In this document: positions 20,458 to 21,817 of the stretch, one piece after another
Numbering within the stretch: the stretch's first letter is position 1
Layout of the letters: each line of letters begins with the position of its first letter
Virus record (IMG/VR): IMGVR_UViG_3300025079_000034
Location: 1 to 21,817 of that record
Origin: a virus
Length of the DNA: 21,817 bases
Strand: one strand, 5' to 3'
The notes under the pieces: model-generated
Told to the model about the DNA's origin: nothing
Database searches by the model: none
The model's input: only the letters and a program-made list of their open reading frames with translations
Translations under genes and position numbers: made by a program

Positions 20458-21438
20458 TTAATTTATACTTTCTTCATATTGTTTTCTTGCCAATATTTTT
20501 GCCTCCCTTGTATTAGCTGATTGTTTGTTCTTCATGCCCTTAATCATACTTGCTAGATTACTTGGATTGTAGATAGTCAAGCCAGTTGAATTAGTTCTAA
20601 TTAATTCTGCCTCATCAACTTGTATTCCAAGTTCAGTTGCAAGTTCAATACCCTCGCTAAGATATCTGTATGCTTTCAATCCAATCTTTAACTGGTCGCA
20701 TTGTTTTTGAATTGTATCAATCCATGATTGATGTTTAGTGACTAGATTACCTTTTGCAATTCTCCATGCCTCTAAATGTTCGTACTCATCTTTAGTACAT
20801 GCTATTGCTCTTGATCTGCAATAAGATGTTCCAATGACATCAAGAAAATATGGTTCATCAAAAGTTTTTGCCATACCAATATTACTATCGCCACCACTAC
20901 TATGATTATAACCACTATATCCAAGTGCTTTCATACATTCATCAACATGTTTTGTTTTGTGTGGATTATCTTTGTTTTCTGATTGTTGTGCAAAGATATC
21001 TGGGTTGCAATCCATAGCTTTTAAATCTTCTCTAAAATATGCAACTGCAAACTTTTTACCCTCATCACTACCATACTCACTACCATTTAGATTACCAAAC
21101 AAACCAAAATCAAAATGTGATTTAGTTTCTGTGATATCTCCGTCCTCATCTTTGTCCTCATTGTGTGCAAAGTAAAAACATTTATCTTTTGCTACAACAT
21201 CACAAGGACTTCCATATTTCTTTTTGAAAGTTCTAAGAACAGAAACATCTTCTGTTGGATATGCTCTCTCTACAATTTCTTTTGCAAACTCATGTGCAAT
21301 TACATACTCATCATTTACTTTTTCCCTAGCTTGAAGATAGCCCTCTCGTTCTTGTGTGTCCTCGTTCTCAAAAACATTTTTGATCTTATTAAAAAGTTTG
21401 TTTCGCAACTCTGTATTCATTCTTATTTTTTGTGTCAT
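20458..21438 (-). CDS. Uncharacterised phage protein, 326 residues
   Basis: The N-terminus (MTQKIRMNTELRNKLFNKIK) is helical and followed by a charged coiled stretch (21-60). A central mixed region has several Cys/His (C79, C87, C144, H160, H164, C168, C207, C214) but no clear metal-site spacing. The C-terminal third is helical (LKAYRYLSEGIELATELGIQ, 254-273) and ends in a basic helix. No enzyme motif is recognised. The opening recalls phage proteins of the nucleotide-modification-associated kind, but the likeness is too weak to call. It is transcribed from the divergent promoter region at 21471-21509. The RBS is poor (AAAGAAAG). Confidence 0.6.
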   Translation of the reverse strand: MTQKIRMNTELRNKLFNKIKNVFENEDTQEREGYLQAREKVNDEYVIAHEFAKEIVERAYPTEDVSVLRTFKKKYGSPCDVVAKDKCFYFAHNEDKDEDGDITETKSHFDFGLFGNLNGSEYGSDEGKKFAVAYFREDLKAMDCNPDIFAQQSENKDNPHKTKHVDECMKALGYSGYNHSSGGDSNIGMAKTFDEPYFLDVIGTSYCRSRAIACTKDEYEHLEAWRIAKGNLVTKHQSWIDTIQKQCDQLKIGLKAYRYLSEGIELATELGIQVDEAELIRTNSTGLTIYNPSNLASMIKGMKNKQSANTREAKILARKQYEESIN

Positions 21439-21470
21439 GTTTTTACTTTCTTTGTTAATTAATTTAATTT

Positions 21471-21509
21471 GTTTTATACCTTGACAATAGGATAGTCAAG
21501 GATTATATA
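21471..21509. promoter_or_regulatory. Divergent promoters over an operator-like inverted repeat
   Basis: Plus strand: TTGACA (21481-21486), 17-base spacer, TATATA (21504-21509). Minus strand: TTGACT (21494-21499) with TATAAA (21473-21478) at 15 bases, or TAAAAC at 17. Both -35 elements form the arms of a perfect 7-bp inverted repeat, CCTTGAC/GTCAAGG (21479-21501). The centre holds ATAGGATA, the same core as in the two repeat cassettes. The minus promoter would serve the 326-residue gene. The plus promoter points to the right-hand non-coding region and beyond the window. Confidence 0.6.
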
Positions 21510-21615
21510 TTAATTATTCCCTTTTGTTATTTACGGAATTAAAAAACTCAAAATAACGAGATTGATAGCACCCTGGAAGATAGCCATTGGGTGCTACTGA
21601 TCATTATTTGCTGGA

Positions 21616-21684
21616 CTAATGCAATCCTTGTCGCGTTGGTCCTGCTAATAATAGTATCAGTAAGTGTACAACCAGCGTCCACAT
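21616..21684 (-). CDS. Possible 22-residue hydrophobic peptide
   Basis: A short frame, MWTLVVHLLILLLAGPTRQG plus two residues, is preceded by AGAGGCAAG. It looks like a single membrane segment or a signal-like peptide. It lies inside the structured region upstream of the minus-strand promoter at 21473-21499, has no visible promoter of its own, and could be chance. Confidence 0.2.
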   Translation of the reverse strand: MWTLVVHLLILLLAGPTRQGLH

Positions 21685-21802
21685 CTTGCCTCTGGCATTT
21701 CCCTGTACGTTAGCGATGATCCGCAAGGTAGCAATGGGTGTACCACCAGCCCGCGCCGGGTCCTCTGATCAAGGGGCGCGGATGGTAATATGAATTGCCA
21801 CT

Positions 21803-21817
21803 TTAGAATGATTCTAA
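21803..21817. promoter_or_regulatory. Inverted repeat at window end
   Basis: TTAGAAT-G-ATTCTAA is a perfect 7+7 dyad around one base and ends exactly at the window edge. It could be an operator or part of a longer dyad outside the window. Confidence 0.35.

Larger units (their letters stand above)
21510..21817. other. Gene-poor structured region at the right end
   Basis: No convincing long gene. It contains an 8-bp stem TAGCACCC/GGGTGCTA (21566-21596) with an inner TGG/CCA, a GGTG/CACC hairpin (21737-21747), a GC-rich 7-bp stem CCGCGCC/GGCGCGG (21751-21781) with inner CCT/AGG, and a 15-bp near-palindrome at the very end. The stretch 21630-21785 is clearly richer in GC than the coding regions. 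It may be a structured RNA made from the plus promoter, a control/replication locus or the start of the rightward gene set. A plus-strand ATG at 21790 is open to the edge but too short to judge. Confidence 0.45.

Noticed and set aside
20957-21462. Plus-strand frames opposite the 326-residue gene
   Set aside because: Phe/Ile/Leu/Ser-rich shadows of acidic and Lys codons; no RBS, and the sense gene has its own promoter.
1-21817. CRISPR array, integrase, insertion sequence or bacterial defence gene
   Set aside because: No spaced repeat array, no transposase or recombinase motif, and no attachment-site context were seen; the only tandem array is the coding repeat of the fibre.

Overview
The window is a low-GC segment of a tailed double-stranded DNA phage genome. 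Every well-supported gene lies on the minus strand, so transcription runs from high to low coordinates. The structural gene set (terminase, P22-type portal, GroES-like co-chaperonin, scaffold, HK97-fold capsid protein, P22 gp4-like and SU10-like adaptors, beta-repeat fibre) and the AT-rich, Lys/Asn-rich coding resemble uncultured marine phages of the Mediterranean/pelagiphage type, probably infecting SAR11-like alphaproteobacteria. Host and lifestyle are inferences. No integrase, tRNA, rRNA, CRISPR array, insertion sequence or bacterial gene is visible, and no tape-measure gene is seen. The last point, with the adaptor set, favours a short-tailed virion, but the window is cut at both ends.

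Layout in transcriptional order (right to left). (1) 21463-21817 is a gene-poor control region with two divergent promoter candidates over one operator-like inverted repeat, plus several strong dyads. (2) 19603-21438 holds four non-structural genes. Two are headed by an identical 33-bp promoter/RBS cassette (TTGACA-N17-TAGGAT with an ATAGGA/TCCTAT dyad). (3) 19384-19602 is an unusually structured intergenic region in front of the terminase gene. (4) 11189-19383 carries the terminase large subunit, two large Gly-loop (GGRIG) proteins that may be internal/ejection proteins, and the portal. (5) 8721-11158 is a cassette of at least eleven very small, mostly Lys/Arg-rich genes, almost all joined by TAATG-type stop/start overlaps; five are too short or too masked for routine ORF calling. 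(6) 4872-8758 carries the GroES-like co-chaperonin, a conserved unknown, the scaffold, a decoration-like protein, the major capsid protein and two overlapping small genes. (7) 1-4705 has its own good sigma70-like promoter (4795-4823) and encodes virion surface proteins, head-tail adaptors and, at the window edge, a 5'-complete but 3'-truncated fibre protein with 13 copies of a 17-residue beta-roll repeat.

The genes fit one assembly line. Terminase packages DNA through the portal. Scaffold and co-chaperonin support capsid folding. Adaptors close the head, and the fibre binds the host. The least explained parts are the small basic-protein cassette, the GGRIG proteins (one with an internal twin-arginine-like segment), the repeated early promoter/operator, and the two structured non-coding stretches.
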